The translations under genes were made by a program, and so were the position numbers. A stretch of DNA of 64,000 bases, taken from positions 7,082-71,081 of the forward strand of contig JBDNZS010000008.1 in NCBI GenBank assembly GCA_047722935.1, read 5' to 3'. The stretch comes from Ethanoligenens sp047722935. Lineage in GTDB: Bacteria; Bacillota; Clostridia; Oscillospirales; Ethanoligenentaceae. How positions within the stretch are numbered: position 1 is the stretch's first letter; the number at the start of each line of letters is the position of its first letter. A model generated the notes under the pieces. That model worked only from the letters and a program-made list of their open reading frames with translations, made no database searches and was not told the DNA's origin. This document shows, piece by piece, positions 33,476 through 43,274 of the stretch.

Positions 33476-34468
33476 ATGTCGAGCGTAAATATTACGGGAA
33501 CCGGAATGTACATCCCTGCGCAGATTGTCACGAATGAAGATATGAAGCGCTTTGTGGATACGTCGGACGAATGGATCGTACAGCGTACGGGTATTCGGGA
33601 GCGCCATTTTTCCCAAGGGGAACCAAACTGGTATATGGGTGTGCAGGCGGCAAAGCAGGCCGTCGGGAACGCAGGCGTTGACCCAAAAGAAATCGACGTC
33701 ATCATCAGCTGCTCCATCACGCCGGATTATTTTTATCCGACCATCGCCTGTACGGTGCAGGATGAATTGGGCGCGGACAACGCGTTTTGCTGGAACATGG
33801 AGGCCGCGTGCAGTGGGTTCATCTATGCACTGGATGTGGCGCGCAGCTATTTGGCTGTCGGCTCGGCTAAGACCGTGCTGATTGTGTGCAGTGAGAACAT
33901 GTCCAAGTCGCTCGACTTTACCGACCGTTCCACTTGTGTGCTGTTTGGCGACGGTGCGGCGGCGGCAGTGGTGCAGAAAGGCGATGGTCTGTACGCTTCC
34001 TGCATGGGGAGCGACGGGCGGACCGGCGCTGCCCTGCTGGCACGCGCCCTGCCGCTGGACACACCGTTTGCGACTGAAAAAGACGACCCCAAATACGCCA
34101 AATATATGGAGGCCAATGACCCATATCTGAAAATGAACGGCCGCGCGGTCTACCGGTTCACGGCGCACGCCATTCCCAATATGGTAACCGGCGCGTGTGA
34201 ACGCGCGGGTATTCAGGTAGAGGATCTGGATCTTATCGTGCCGCATCAGGCCAACCTGCGCATTATTGAAACTGCGGCTGAACGCTTGCATGTACCGATG
34301 GAAAAAATGTATGTCAATATTGACCGTTATGCCAACACGTCCTGCGCATCGGTGCCCATTTGCCTTGCTGAATTGGTGGCAGACGGGCGGCTGAAGCGTG
34401 GGGACAAGATTGCGCTGGCCGGTTTTGGTGGCGGCCTGACCTGCGGCGCGGTTGTGTTTGAATGGTAA
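33476..34468 (+). CDS. fabH: 3-oxoacyl-ACP synthase III
   Basis: FabH condenses acetyl- or branched acyl-CoA with malonyl-ACP to start fatty-acid synthesis. The 330-aa protein has the catalytic Cys in NMEAACSGFIYALD (about 112), the His in VPHQANLRII (about 256) and the Asn in YANTSCASVP (about 286). The ATG at 33476 follows AAGGGGGG; the longer upstream frame is untranslated leader. It leads an operon with fabG, fabF, accB, fabZ, accC, accD and accA. No enoyl-ACP reductase gene (fabK/fabI) is in this cluster. Confidence 0.95.
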   Translation: MSSVNITGTGMYIPAQIVTNEDMKRFVDTSDEWIVQRTGIRERHFSQGEPNWYMGVQAAKQAVGNAGVDPKEIDVIISCSITPDYFYPTIACTVQDELGADNAFCWNMEAACSGFIYALDVARSYLAVGSAKTVLIVCSENMSKSLDFTDRSTCVLFGDGAAAAVVQKGDGLYASCMGSDGRTGAALLARALPLDTPFATEKDDPKYAKYMEANDPYLKMNGRAVYRFTAHAIPNMVTGACERAGIQVEDLDLIVPHQANLRIIETAAERLHVPMEKMYVNIDRYANTSCASVPICLAELVADGRLKRGDKIALAGFGGGLTCGAVVFEW

Positions 34469-34540
34469 GCGATTGATTGGAAAGCAGCGACCGAACAGTG
34501 CAGTGCTTGTTCCACAAACACTGCAAAAGGAGGAAACGGC

Positions 34541-35284
34541 ATGGGGAAGTGCGCATTGGTGACCGGCGCGTCACGCTCGATTGGCGCGGCCATTGCACTT
34601 AAATTGGCGCAAAAAGGATATAATATCGCGGTGGGATGCCATTCGCACGCATCAGTGGAAAACGGTGGGGAAGCCGTTGCCGCACAATGCAGAGAGTTAG
34701 GCGTGGAAGCTGCGTGCTTTGTCGCCGATGTTGCCGATTTTTCACAATGTGAACGAATGGTTGGGGAAGTCATCACGCATTTCGGCAGCATCGAGGCGCT
34801 GGTCAATAACGCGGGCATTACAAAAGATGCATTGCTGGTGCAGATGAGCGAAGAACAGTACGACTCCGTTATTTCTGCCGACCTCAAAAGCGTTTTTAAC
34901 ATGATGCGCCATGCGGGCAAACGCATGATGAAAGCAAAGCACGGCGCTATCGTGAACATCACGTCGGTGGCGGGGCTGTATGGCAATCGCGGGCAGGCAA
35001 ATTATTCCGCCGCAAAGGCCGGTATTGTGGGCATGACCAAGACCGCCGCGAAAGAACTGGGTGCACGGGGGATTACGGTCAATGCGGTCGCCCCCGGTTT
35101 TATTGAGACACCCATGACTGCGGCCATGCCGGAAAAGGCGCGGGAGGCGGCTCTTGGCTCCATTGCGCTACGTCGTCCCGGTACCTGCGAGGATGTGGCG
35201 AATGCGGTGGCATTTCTTGTTTCCGAAGAGGCTGCTTATATCACTGGGCAGGTTCTGGTGGTGGATGGCTGCATGACCATGTAA
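34541..35284 (+). CDS. fabG: 3-oxoacyl-ACP reductase
   Basis: FabG reduces 3-oxoacyl-ACP with NADPH. The 247-aa short-chain dehydrogenase has TGASRSIGAAIALKL (coenzyme loop, about 8-22), LVNNAGITKD, the catalytic Ser in NITSVAGLYG and YSAAKAGIVGMTK with the Tyr and Lys. ATG lies behind AGGAGG. SRSIG is in place of the usual SRGIG, a conservative variation. It follows fabH after 72 bp with no terminator. Confidence 0.95.
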   Translation: MGKCALVTGASRSIGAAIALKLAQKGYNIAVGCHSHASVENGGEAVAAQCRELGVEAACFVADVADFSQCERMVGEVITHFGSIEALVNNAGITKDALLVQMSEEQYDSVISADLKSVFNMMRHAGKRMMKAKHGAIVNITSVAGLYGNRGQANYSAAKAGIVGMTKTAAKELGARGITVNAVAPGFIETPMTAAMPEKAREAALGSIALRRPGTCEDVANAVAFLVSEEAAYITGQVLVVDGCMTM

Positions 35285-35386
35285 TATAAACAATCCAGTT
35301 TGTTTTTTATATAAGATTTTTTAAAGAGAGAAGCGGATGTCCGCGCGGCCGCGCGCGGCAGGGCAATGCGTTACGGAGGATGCGAT

Positions 35387-36622
35387 ATGCGTAGAGTAGC
35401 GATTACCGGTGTGGGCGTGATTACCCCTGTGGGGTGCACGGTGGATACATTCTGGTCGAATATCAAGGCTGGGCACCATGGCATCGGCAAAGTGGAAAAT
35501 TTGGATATGACCGGTCAAAAAATCTCGCTTGCCGCGCAGGTGAAAGACTTTGACGTTGAAAAATATATGGATAAGCACGAGGTGCGCCGCCTTGACCCCT
35601 ATGCGCGCTTTGCTGCGGCGGCTGCGGTGGACGCGCTGGCGGACTGCGGCACGGATTTTGCCGATCTGGACCCCTATCGTGTAGGCGTTATCATCGGCAG
35701 CGGCATCGGCGGCCTGCAGACCTTGGAAGCCAACCATGAAAAATTCGTGCAGAAAGGTCCGAATCGCGTGTCCGCCCTGATGATTCCGTTGATGATTGCC
35801 AACGCCGCAGCGGGACATATCGCCATGAAGACCGGCTACAAAGGTGTGAATTACGCGACCGTCACAGCGTGCTCATCCAGCAACCATGCGGCGGGTGAGG
35901 CGTTTCATGCCATCCGGCATGGTTATGCGGATGCAATTGTCACAGGCGGTGCGGAAGCCACCATCACGCCGTTTGCACTCGGCGCATTCGCCAATATGAC
36001 GGCGCTGTGCAACGGCGAAGATCCAGATCGCGCGTCCATCCCGTTTGATGCCGAGCGCAGCGGATTCATCATGGGCGAGGGCGCGGGCATCCTCATTCTT
36101 GAGGAGTGGGAGCACGCGAAAGCGCGCGGTGCGAAGATTTATGCCGAAGTGGTGGGCTATGGCACGACCAATGACGCATATCACATCACCAGCCCCGCCC
36201 CAGACGGCAACGGCTTGGTAAAATCCATGGAGTTTGCCATTCAGGATGCGGGCGTGACACCCGACAAGATCAGTTATGTCAACGCGCATGGCACCTCCAC
36301 CCCGCCCAATGACAGCACCGAGACCAAGGCCATCCGCACGCTTTTCGGCGACCATGCCGACAAACTCTGCGTCAGCTCTACCAAATCGATGACCGGGCAT
36401 ATGCTCGGCGCGGCCGGCGCGGTAGAAGCCATTATCAGTGCGCTTTCCCTGCGGGACGGAGTGGTGCCGCCTACTGCCAATTACAAAGTGAAAGACCCAG
36501 CCTGCGATCTTGATTACGTCACCGAAGGCGCGCGCGCACTGGATTATGACTACGCGATCTCCAATACCATGGGGTTCGGCGGGCACAACGCGACGCTCTG
36601 CCTAAAAAAATTCCGGGGATAA
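35387..36622 (+). CDS. fabF: 3-oxoacyl-ACP synthase II
   Basis: FabF elongates acyl-ACP. The 411-aa protein starts RRVAITGVGVITPVG and has the catalytic Cys in ATVTACSSSNHAAGEA (about 164). His residues lie in NAHGTSTPPNDSTET (about 302) and TKSMTGHMLGAAGAVE (about 340). The ATG at 35387 follows GGAGG at 7 nt. The 102-bp spacer after fabG contains a GC-rich palindromic stretch (GCGCGGCCGCGCGCG near 35342-35356) without a T run. Confidence 0.95.
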   Translation: MRRVAITGVGVITPVGCTVDTFWSNIKAGHHGIGKVENLDMTGQKISLAAQVKDFDVEKYMDKHEVRRLDPYARFAAAAAVDALADCGTDFADLDPYRVGVIIGSGIGGLQTLEANHEKFVQKGPNRVSALMIPLMIANAAAGHIAMKTGYKGVNYATVTACSSSNHAAGEAFHAIRHGYADAIVTGGAEATITPFALGAFANMTALCNGEDPDRASIPFDAERSGFIMGEGAGILILEEWEHAKARGAKIYAEVVGYGTTNDAYHITSPAPDGNGLVKSMEFAIQDAGVTPDKISYVNAHGTSTPPNDSTETKAIRTLFGDHADKLCVSSTKSMTGHMLGAAGAVEAIISALSLRDGVVPPTANYKVKDPACDLDYVTEGARALDYDYAISNTMGFGGHNATLCLKKFRG

Positions 36623-36656
36623 CGGCAGCTTTGAGGGAAAAGAGGAACAGCGCATT

Positions 36657-37127
36657 ATGGATTTAAATATAGATACCATCAAAGAAATCATCGACCACGT
36701 GGATCAATCGGGGCTGTCGGTATTTAAATTGGAAACGGAGGGCTTCAAGCTCTGCGTGGAAAAAGCGCAGGCGGTGCAGGTGGTTTCTGCGCCGACGGCG
36801 GTGCTTCCGACTGTGCAGGCGGCCGCTTGCCCTGCGTGTGAGGATTCGGGGAGGCAGGTGCAGGAAGCACAGCCTGCCAAAGCCGAGGTGTGCGGCAATG
36901 TGGTTACCTCGCCCATTGTGGGAACCTTTTATGCCTCTGCCTCACCGGAAAAGCCAGTGTTTTCCAAAGTGGGCCAGACGGTGAAAAAAGGCGATGTGTT
37001 GTTCATCGTGGAGTCCATGAAGCTGATGAACGAGATTACCAGCGAATACGACGGTACCATCGAGGAGATTTACGTACAGGACGGGCAAAGTCTGGAATAT
37101 GGGCAGCCGGTACTGCGTATCGTGTAA
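36657..37127 (+). CDS. accB: Biotin carboxyl carrier protein of acetyl-CoA carboxylase
   Basis: The 156-aa protein carries biotin between the carboxylase and transferase parts of acetyl-CoA carboxylase. The C-terminal lipoyl/biotinyl domain has VTSPIVGTFYAS, KKGDVLFIVESMKLMNE (biotinylated Lys about residue 121) and the ending GQPVLRIV. The N-terminal helix (MDLNIDTIKEIIDHVDQSGL) and a flexible Ala/Val/Pro-rich linker precede it. ATG follows AAAGAGGAACAG. Neighbours fabF and fabZ are within 35 bp. Confidence 0.95.
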   Translation: MDLNIDTIKEIIDHVDQSGLSVFKLETEGFKLCVEKAQAVQVVSAPTAVLPTVQAAACPACEDSGRQVQEAQPAKAEVCGNVVTSPIVGTFYASASPEKPVFSKVGQTVKKGDVLFIVESMKLMNEITSEYDGTIEEIYVQDGQSLEYGQPVLRIV

Positions 37128-37161
37128 ACAGCGTTCTAACAGGGAAAAGAGGAAAAACAAG

Positions 37162-37608
37162 ATGGCGGTTGTGATGGACAAGGAAGCCATAAAAGAAGTG
37201 ATTCCGCATCGTGATCCGTTTTTGCTCATTGATGAGATCGTGGAGCTGGAGCCGGGGCATCATGTGGTGGCCAGAAAGCATTTGAAAGAGGATGAATTCT
37301 GGTTCAAAGGGCATTTCCCGGGGATGCCGGTGCAGCCGGGCGTGCTTACGCTGGAGATGCTGGCACAGGCTGGCGCGGTGTGTGTACTGTCCATGCCCGA
37401 GAATAAAGGGAAAGTCGCAATGTTTGCCGGTGCGGATAAGGTGCGCTGGCGTCGGCCGGTTTTGCCCGGCGAAACACTGATACTTGAAGTAACTGTTACG
37501 AAATTCCGTGGGCCGGTCGGCTTTGGCACCGCCAAAGCCAGCGTGGATGGCAAAAAGGCCGTGACTGCCGACATCTCCTTTGCCATCAGTGAGCCGGCAA
37601 AGGGTTGA
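37162..37608 (+). CDS. fabZ: 3-hydroxyacyl-ACP dehydratase
   Basis: FabZ dehydrates 3-hydroxyacyl-ACP. The 148-aa protein has IPHRDPFLLIDEI near the start, the catalytic His in HFPGMPVQPGVLTLEMLAQ with the Glu about 14 residues later, and the hot-dog fold strand GVKF-like segment VRWRRPVLPGETL. The ATG at 37162 follows AAAGAGG; a second Met four codons on is an alternative. Confidence 0.95.
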   Translation: MAVVMDKEAIKEVIPHRDPFLLIDEIVELEPGHHVVARKHLKEDEFWFKGHFPGMPVQPGVLTLEMLAQAGAVCVLSMPENKGKVAMFAGADKVRWRRPVLPGETLILEVTVTKFRGPVGFGTAKASVDGKKAVTADISFAISEPAKG

Positions 37609-37670
37609 TTGCGCGGACGCCAAGCCTATACGAAAACCGTCTGCCCGAAAAACAGGGAGCTATAAGATAC

Positions 37671-39041
<1,371 letters not shown>

Positions 39042-39134
39042 TGGTCACCCTGTGCTGGGGAGTACTTGCTGCTTTAAATCGGCATGACTTGTGAACTGAA
39101 ACGCGGGCCTGCGCCCGTTGAGAGGTGAATACCG

Positions 39135-40010
39135 TTGCTCGAAGACTTGTTTAAAACCGTCAAAAGCCGCATGGCGGACGTACCACTGCCGCATTCTGCC
39201 GGGAGCGGTGTCAATATCCCGGAAGATTTGTGGTTTCAGTGCCCGCGCTGCCGAGCGGCGACGCTCAAGGAAGAATTTGCACGCAACCTCGGGGTGTGTC
39301 CGAAGTGTGGGTATCACGCGCGTATTTCTGCCGACAACCGGTTGGCATTGACGGTAGACGATGACAGCTTTTCGGCGTTTGATACGTCGATGCATTCGCT
39401 GAATCCCATTGATTTTCCCGATTATGAAAAGAAAGTGGAAGCGCTTTCGCAAAAAACGGGTTTGCGCGAGGCGGTGGTTACCGGACAGTGCCGCATTGAG
39501 GGTGAGCAGACTGTGATTGGCGTGATGGACAGCCGGTTCATGATGGCGTCGATGGGTTCGGTGGTGGGAGAAAAAATTACCCGCGCATTTGAGTACGCTA
39601 CCCATGAGGGACTGCCCGTGGTTCTCTTCACGGCGTCGGGCGGCGCACGGATGCAGGAGGGTATCGTTTCTTTGATGCAGATGGCTAAGACTTCAGCGGC
39701 TGTGGCGCGCCACAGCGACGCCGGCCTGCTTTACATCACTGTGATGACCGACCCGACCACCGGTGGCGTGACCGCCAGTTTTGCGTCGTTGGGGGACATC
39801 ATTTTGGTCGAACCGAAAGCGCTGGTCGGTTTTGCCGGGCGGCGCGTGATTGAGGGCACCATCCATCAACATTTGCCGGATGATTTTCAGTCCGCTGAGT
39901 TCCAATTGGAACACGGTTTCGCAGATGCTATTGTGACCCGCGCGGAGATGAAGGCTGTGTTGGGGCGCTTGCTGCGGATGCATACGAAAGGCGGTGTGCA
40001 GCATGGCTGA
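39135..40010 (+). CDS. accD: Acetyl-CoA carboxylase carboxyltransferase subunit beta
   Basis: AccD with AccA moves the carboxyl group from biotin to acetyl-CoA. The 291-aa protein has the zinc ribbon CPRCRAATL...CPKCGYH (about residues 32-55) and VLFTASGGARMQEG with PTTGGVTASFASLGD in the crotonase-like core. Start is TTG at 39135 behind GAGAGGTG. Its stop overlaps accA (accA ATG at 40003), ensuring balanced subunits. A 93-bp gap precedes it after accC. Confidence 0.95.
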   Translation: MLEDLFKTVKSRMADVPLPHSAGSGVNIPEDLWFQCPRCRAATLKEEFARNLGVCPKCGYHARISADNRLALTVDDDSFSAFDTSMHSLNPIDFPDYEKKVEALSQKTGLREAVVTGQCRIEGEQTVIGVMDSRFMMASMGSVVGEKITRAFEYATHEGLPVVLFTASGGARMQEGIVSLMQMAKTSAAVARHSDAGLLYITVMTDPTTGGVTASFASLGDIILVEPKALVGFAGRRVIEGTIHQHLPDDFQSAEFQLEHGFADAIVTRAEMKAVLGRLLRMHTKGGVQHG

Positions 40011-40806
40011 ACGCAGTGCGTGGGACCGTATACAAATTGTACACGGTAAGGATAGGCCGACCATCCATGATTATATCCCCCAGCTGTTCGATGATTTTTT
40101 TGAGCTGCACGGCGACCGCAGTTTCGGAGACGACGGCGCGATTCTTGGCGGCGTGGCATTGTTCCATGACCGCCCGGTGACGGTGGTCGGCATGGTGAAA
40201 GGGCATACGTTTGAGGAAAACAAGCGCGCCAACTTCGCCATGCCCAGTCCCGAGGGGTATCGCAAGGCGCTGCGGCTTATCCGGCAGGCGGAAAAATTTC
40301 ATCGTCCAGTGATTTGCTTGGTGGATACGCAGGGCGCGAACCCCAGTGTGGGCGCGGAGGAACGCGGGCAAGGTGAGGCCATTGCCCGCAATATTATGGA
40401 GCTGTTTCGCATCCAGACGCCGATTGTCAGCGTCATCATGGGCGAGGGCGGAAGCGGTGGAGCCTTGGCGCTGGGTGTCTGTGACGAACTGGCCATGTTA
40501 GAAAATGCAGTGTATTCGGTCATTTCCCCGCGCGGGTTTGCCAGCATCCTTTGGAAAGATGCCGCGCGTGAGCAGGAGGCTGCGGAACTGCTCAAGATGA
40601 CCGCGCCCGATCTGGTGCGCTTTGGCGTAGCGGACTACATCATTCCGGAGCCCGAGGGCGGCGCACAGAGCGACCCGCAGGCGATGGCGGCGGCATTGAA
40701 CGACTATCTGCGGCAGGCCATCGAGCGGCTGGCGGGTCTTTCCAATGAGGTGCTGCTGGAGCGGCGATATCATAAATTCCGCCAGATCGGGTTGTTTTCG
40801 GAATAA
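40003..40806 (+). CDS. accA: Acetyl-CoA carboxylase carboxyltransferase subunit alpha
   Basis: The 267-aa alpha subunit has FFELHGDRSFGDDGAILGG, PEGYRKALRLIRQAEKF and VDTQGANPSVGAEERGQ (oxyanion-hole region), and GEGGSGGALALGVCDEL. It is shorter at the N-terminus than the ~315-aa E. coli protein, as usual for Firmicutes with separate accD. The ATG at 40003 is inside the end of accD; an upstream in-frame start is not needed. It is the last gene of the fabH operon; no clear terminator follows before the acpP promoter. Confidence 0.95.
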   Translation: MAERSAWDRIQIVHGKDRPTIHDYIPQLFDDFFELHGDRSFGDDGAILGGVALFHDRPVTVVGMVKGHTFEENKRANFAMPSPEGYRKALRLIRQAEKFHRPVICLVDTQGANPSVGAEERGQGEAIARNIMELFRIQTPIVSVIMGEGGSGGALALGVCDELAMLENAVYSVISPRGFASILWKDAAREQEAAELLKMTAPDLVRFGVADYIIPEPEGGAQSDPQAMAAALNDYLRQAIERLAGLSNEVLLERRYHKFRQIGLFSE

Positions 40807-40935
40807 ACGGATACAGCCGGTCATCATGTCCAAGGTGATTTAACTGCGGTTCTGTTTGCTCAGCCTGAAAATGCCTCTTGTTGGGTGGCTTTTGCAACAA
40901 TACTGCACTTGAACAGAAAAGCAACAGGCGCCTGC

Positions 40936-40964
40936 TTGACAATGGGCGCGCGCGCATGTAGAAT
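40936..40964 (+). promoter_or_regulatory. Promoter of acpP
   Basis: TTGACA (40936-40941), 17 bp and TAGAAT (40959-40964) predict a leader of about 160 nt before acpP. The stretch 40807-40935 shows no gene; it contains CAGCCTGAAA and CACTTGAACA, which recall parts of the tandem repeats at 9585 and may be a decayed copy. Confidence 0.8.
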
Positions 40965-40973
40965 AATAGAGCG

Positions 40974-41087
40974 ATTGGACTTGATACGGTGTAAGTCCGA
41001 TGGTGGTTTTGGCACGTGCATGTACCGACGTTGCCACCTGCCGTTGACACGGCGGCCGCTGTAAGAATCGCCGGTGGACGGTTTTTT
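40974..41087 (+). promoter_or_regulatory. Structured acpP leader ending in a terminator (candidate attenuator)
   Basis: The leader holds hairpin GGACTT/AAGTCC (40977-40998), a GGTGG/CCACC stem with a long internal part (41001-41038), a small GCCGT-TGAC-ACGGC stem (41040-41053) and a long bulged hairpin. The last closes with CCGT (41041-41044) and ACGG (41078-41081) and is followed by TTTTTT (41082-41087). The small stem and the long hairpin share the CCGT strand and exclude each other. I recognise no known riboswitch class. Confidence 0.5.
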
Positions 41088-41129
41088 GCAAAAAGGCCGT
41101 TGATACCAACCGAAAAGGAGGGACAACGA

Positions 41130-41360
41130 ATGGTATTTGAAAAAGTGAAAGAGACGCTCTGCGAGCAGCTGGATGTGGAAGAAGACAAAGTTACATTAGA
41201 GGCTTCCATCATTGATGATCTTGGAGCGGATTCTCTGGATGTCGTCGACTTGATTATGTCGCTTGAAGAGGAATTCGAAATCGAAATTCCTGATGAAGAT
41301 GTCGAGCATATGAAAACAGTAGGCGATATCGTCAAATATGTAGAGGAAAAAACGAAGTAA
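41130..41360 (+). CDS. acpP: Acyl carrier protein
   Basis: The 76-aa acidic protein carries acyl chains on phosphopantetheine attached to the Ser of LGADSLDVVDLIM (about residue 37), with EEFEIEIPDED following. The ATG is behind AAGGAGGGA. It has its own promoter and a leader with a terminator-like hairpin, so its level may be set separately from the fabH operon. Two terminators follow. Confidence 0.97.
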   Translation: MVFEKVKETLCEQLDVEEDKVTLEASIIDDLGADSLDVVDLIMSLEEEFEIEIPDEDVEHMKTVGDIVKYVEEKTK

Positions 41361-41408
41361 GATACGTGCTTGCAAACGGGCAGTTGCCGGCAAGCGGGTG
41401 ACACTTTG

Positions 41409-41447
41409 AAAAGGGAGCCGCGTTTTTGTGAACGTGCTCCCTTTTCC
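41409..41447 (+). terminator. Terminator after acpP
   Basis: AAAAGGGAGC pairs with GCTCCCTTTT, with an inner CGTT/AACG stem. Confidence 0.8.
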
Positions 41448-41454
41448 TCTGCGC

Positions 41455-41503
41455 AAAAATCCCGCAGAAGCCCAGACGACGGTCTGACTCCTGCGGGATT
41501 TTT
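41455..41503. terminator. Bidirectional terminator between acpP and the 50-aa gene
   Basis: AAAAATCCCGCAG pairs with CTGCGGGATTTTT; U runs follow on both strands, serving the convergent genes. Confidence 0.85.
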
Positions 41504-41538
41504 GCATGGGACAGGGATACGCATATATGGGGGAGGCT

Positions 41539-41691
41539 TTAGGCAAGCCCGCAATCCACATAGTCTTTCCATTTTTCATTGTAGGCTTTTTCGCGGGAAA
41601 CACGATACAGAAAATATGCGACCCCGCCGGATACCGCGAGCAAAACTGCTGCCGCAGTGACCAAAGCGCCTACCGTATGGGTGAGTTTCAT
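41539..41691 (-). CDS. Small single-pass membrane protein, 50 aa, unknown
   Basis: The frame runs from ATG 41691 to TAA 41539, with GGAGG 5 nt from the ATG, a promoter at 41766-41794 and a terminator just after. A short polar start (MKLTHT) leads into a hydrophobic helix (VGALVTAAAVLLAVSGGVAY, about residues 7-26), then a basic segment (RVSREKAYNEK) and the ending WKDYVDCGLA. Topology is probably N-out/C-in by the positive-inside rule. I recall similar C-terminal DY.CGL endings in small Clostridial proteins, but no function is known to me. Confidence 0.7.
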   Translation of the reverse strand: MKLTHTVGALVTAAAVLLAVSGGVAYFLYRVSREKAYNEKWKDYVDCGLA

Positions 41692-41765
41692 AAAAAGCCT
41701 CCGTTTCCGATTGGGTACGGTTCAATGCCACGCATACCGTAACCTCGGCATTCTCTTATAAAAGC

Positions 41766-41794
41766 ATGATAATCTATTTTTTACAGAAAGTCAA
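41766..41794 (-). promoter_or_regulatory. Promoter of the 50-aa membrane protein gene
   Basis: On the minus strand TTGACT (41794-41789), 17 bp and TATCAT (41771-41766). Confidence 0.7.
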
Positions 41795-41828
41795 CTTGAC
41801 CGTCTGCCTGTTGGTGAAATGGCTGCAT

Positions 41829-41867
41829 ATAAAAATTCCGAAAAACGTGCAGTACGCTTTTCGGAAT
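41829..41867 (-). terminator. Terminator after rpsT
   Basis: On the minus strand ATTCCGAAAA pairs with TTTTCGGAAT around a loop of about 13 nt, followed by TTTTTAT. Confidence 0.85.
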
Positions 41868-41920
41868 CTGTTTTGTATGCTTAAAAGAAACACGCACGGC
41901 TCAGTAACCGTAAACCCCGC

Positions 41921-42181
41921 TTATTTCGCTTGGTTAAACGCTTTTGCAAGCTGAGACTTTTTCCGGGCGGCGGTATTCTTATGCAGAATGCCCTTTGCGA
42001 CAGCTTTGTCGATTTTGACAACGGCTGTTTTAAGCGCATCCGCTTTGTTTTCAGCACCATCGCTCACGGCGACCTGCGCCTTTTTAATGGAGGTGCGCAG
42101 TGCGGATTTAAACGCCTTGTTGCGCAGCGTTTTGACTGCAATGACTTTCACACGCTTCTTGGCGGATTTAATGTTTGGCAT
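41921..42181 (-). CDS. rpsT: 30S ribosomal protein S20
   Basis: The 86-aa, Lys/Ala-rich protein starts MPNIKSAKKRVKV, the family's N-terminus, with the helix KTLRNKAFKSALRTSIKKA and the ending KKSQLAKAFN. It binds 16S rRNA early in 30S assembly. The ATG at 42181 follows GGAGG at 7 nt; an upstream in-frame start overlaps that site. It is divergent from gpr, an arrangement shared with many spore formers. Confidence 0.97.
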   Translation of the reverse strand: MPNIKSAKKRVKVIAVKTLRNKAFKSALRTSIKKAQVAVSDGAENKADALKTAVVKIDKAVAKGILHKNTAARKKSQLAKAFNQAK

Positions 42182-42219
42182 GTTGACACCTCCTTTTTTC
42201 ACATAAACCAGTAACTATA

Positions 42220-42248
42220 AGTATAGCATGGATTATGCCATAATGCAA
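42220..42248 (-). promoter_or_regulatory. Promoter of rpsT
   Basis: On the minus strand TTGCAT (42248-42243), 17 bp and TATACT (42225-42220). Confidence 0.75.
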
Positions 42249-42296
42249 TACTTTTTTAAAATTGTCGATATCCACTTTTATAACGCGCTTATTTGC

Positions 42297-42325
42297 GCAT
42301 AACGGGATGCGGCGGGGAGATAATA
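42297..42325 (+). promoter_or_regulatory. Possible sporulation-type (SigG/SigF) promoter of gpr
   Basis: GCATAA (42297-42302) and GATAATA (42319-42325), 16 bp apart, resemble the forespore sigma-factor boxes (GNATA and CATNNTA). Such a promoter is expected for gpr, but the match is partial. Confidence 0.4.
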
Positions 42326-42359
42326 GGAAAAAAAGTAAAAAAGTAAAGGCGGTGCGTTC

Positions 42360-43274
42360 GTGGCACAGATACGGACAGACCTTGCCGTAGAGGCACATGA
42401 GATTGCGAAAAACGCGGGCAGACTGACGGGTGTAGAGTCGTCTGAGGAAACCACTGGCCATGTGAAGTGCACACGGGTGAAAGTCCTGGACGAACATGGA
42501 GAGCAAGCCATCGGCAAACCGGTGGGTACCTATGTGACTGTGGAAGTGCCGGGGTTGGACGATACAGAAGGAGAAACCTTTTTGTCGGCAGTGGAAGCCG
42601 TGGCCAGGGAACTGGGCGAGGTGCTAAAGGGAATGCAGGGCGAGGTGCTGGTGGCAGGGTTAGGCAATGCTGAAATGACACCAGACGCCATTGGGCCGCG
42701 CAGTGTACAGAATGTGTTGGTTACTCGGCATGTGGCGGGTGAACTCTCACAAATCAGCGGCATGGAGGGTACGCGGGGTGTTGCCGCTATCGCCCCCGGT
42801 GTTCTAGGGCAGACCGGCGTGGAAGCTGGAGAAATTTTAAAAGCGCTGGTGCTCAAGTTGAACCCTGCGGCAGTGATTGTTGTGGATGCGCTGGCATCCC
42901 GCCGTGCGGCGAGATTGGGTAATACCATCCAGATTGCGGATACCGGTATCATTCCGGGTTCCGGGGTGGGCAATGCGCGTTTCGCGGTCAATCAAGAGTC
43001 GCTCGGTGTACCGGTGATTGCGCTTGGCGTGCCCACAGTGGTGGATGCCGCTACTCTTGCGGTCGATTTGATTGAGGATGCGGGATTCCACGCCGACGAG
43101 GCGGCGCGCGAAAAAATCCGGCACAGTGCATGCCCGAACGACACGCCAATGTTTGTCACACCGCGTTTCATTGATCTGATTGTGGAGCATGCCGCCCGCT
43201 TGACTGGTTTTGCAATCAATCGTGCGCTCAATCCCTCTATTTCCTATGACGATATGGTCGCCATGCTTGCTTGA
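42360..43274 (+). CDS. gpr: Germination protease (GPR)
   Basis: GPR degrades small acid-soluble spore proteins during germination. The 304-aa protein starts at GTG and contains RTDLAVE near residue 5, the self-cleavage region of the zymogen. Core segments are VAGLGNAEMTPDAIGPRSV, APGVLGQTG and VDALASRR...NTIQIADTGIIPGSG. It is shorter than the Bacillus protein (about 368 aa), mainly at the C-terminus. Its presence with spoVS argues for spore-forming ancestry. The usual neighbour spoIIP is not recognisable downstream. Confidence 0.94.
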   Translation: MAQIRTDLAVEAHEIAKNAGRLTGVESSEETTGHVKCTRVKVLDEHGEQAIGKPVGTYVTVEVPGLDDTEGETFLSAVEAVARELGEVLKGMQGEVLVAGLGNAEMTPDAIGPRSVQNVLVTRHVAGELSQISGMEGTRGVAAIAPGVLGQTGVEAGEILKALVLKLNPAAVIVVDALASRRAARLGNTIQIADTGIIPGSGVGNARFAVNQESLGVPVIALGVPTVVDAATLAVDLIEDAGFHADEAAREKIRHSACPNDTPMFVTPRFIDLIVEHAARLTGFAINRALNPSISYDDMVAMLA

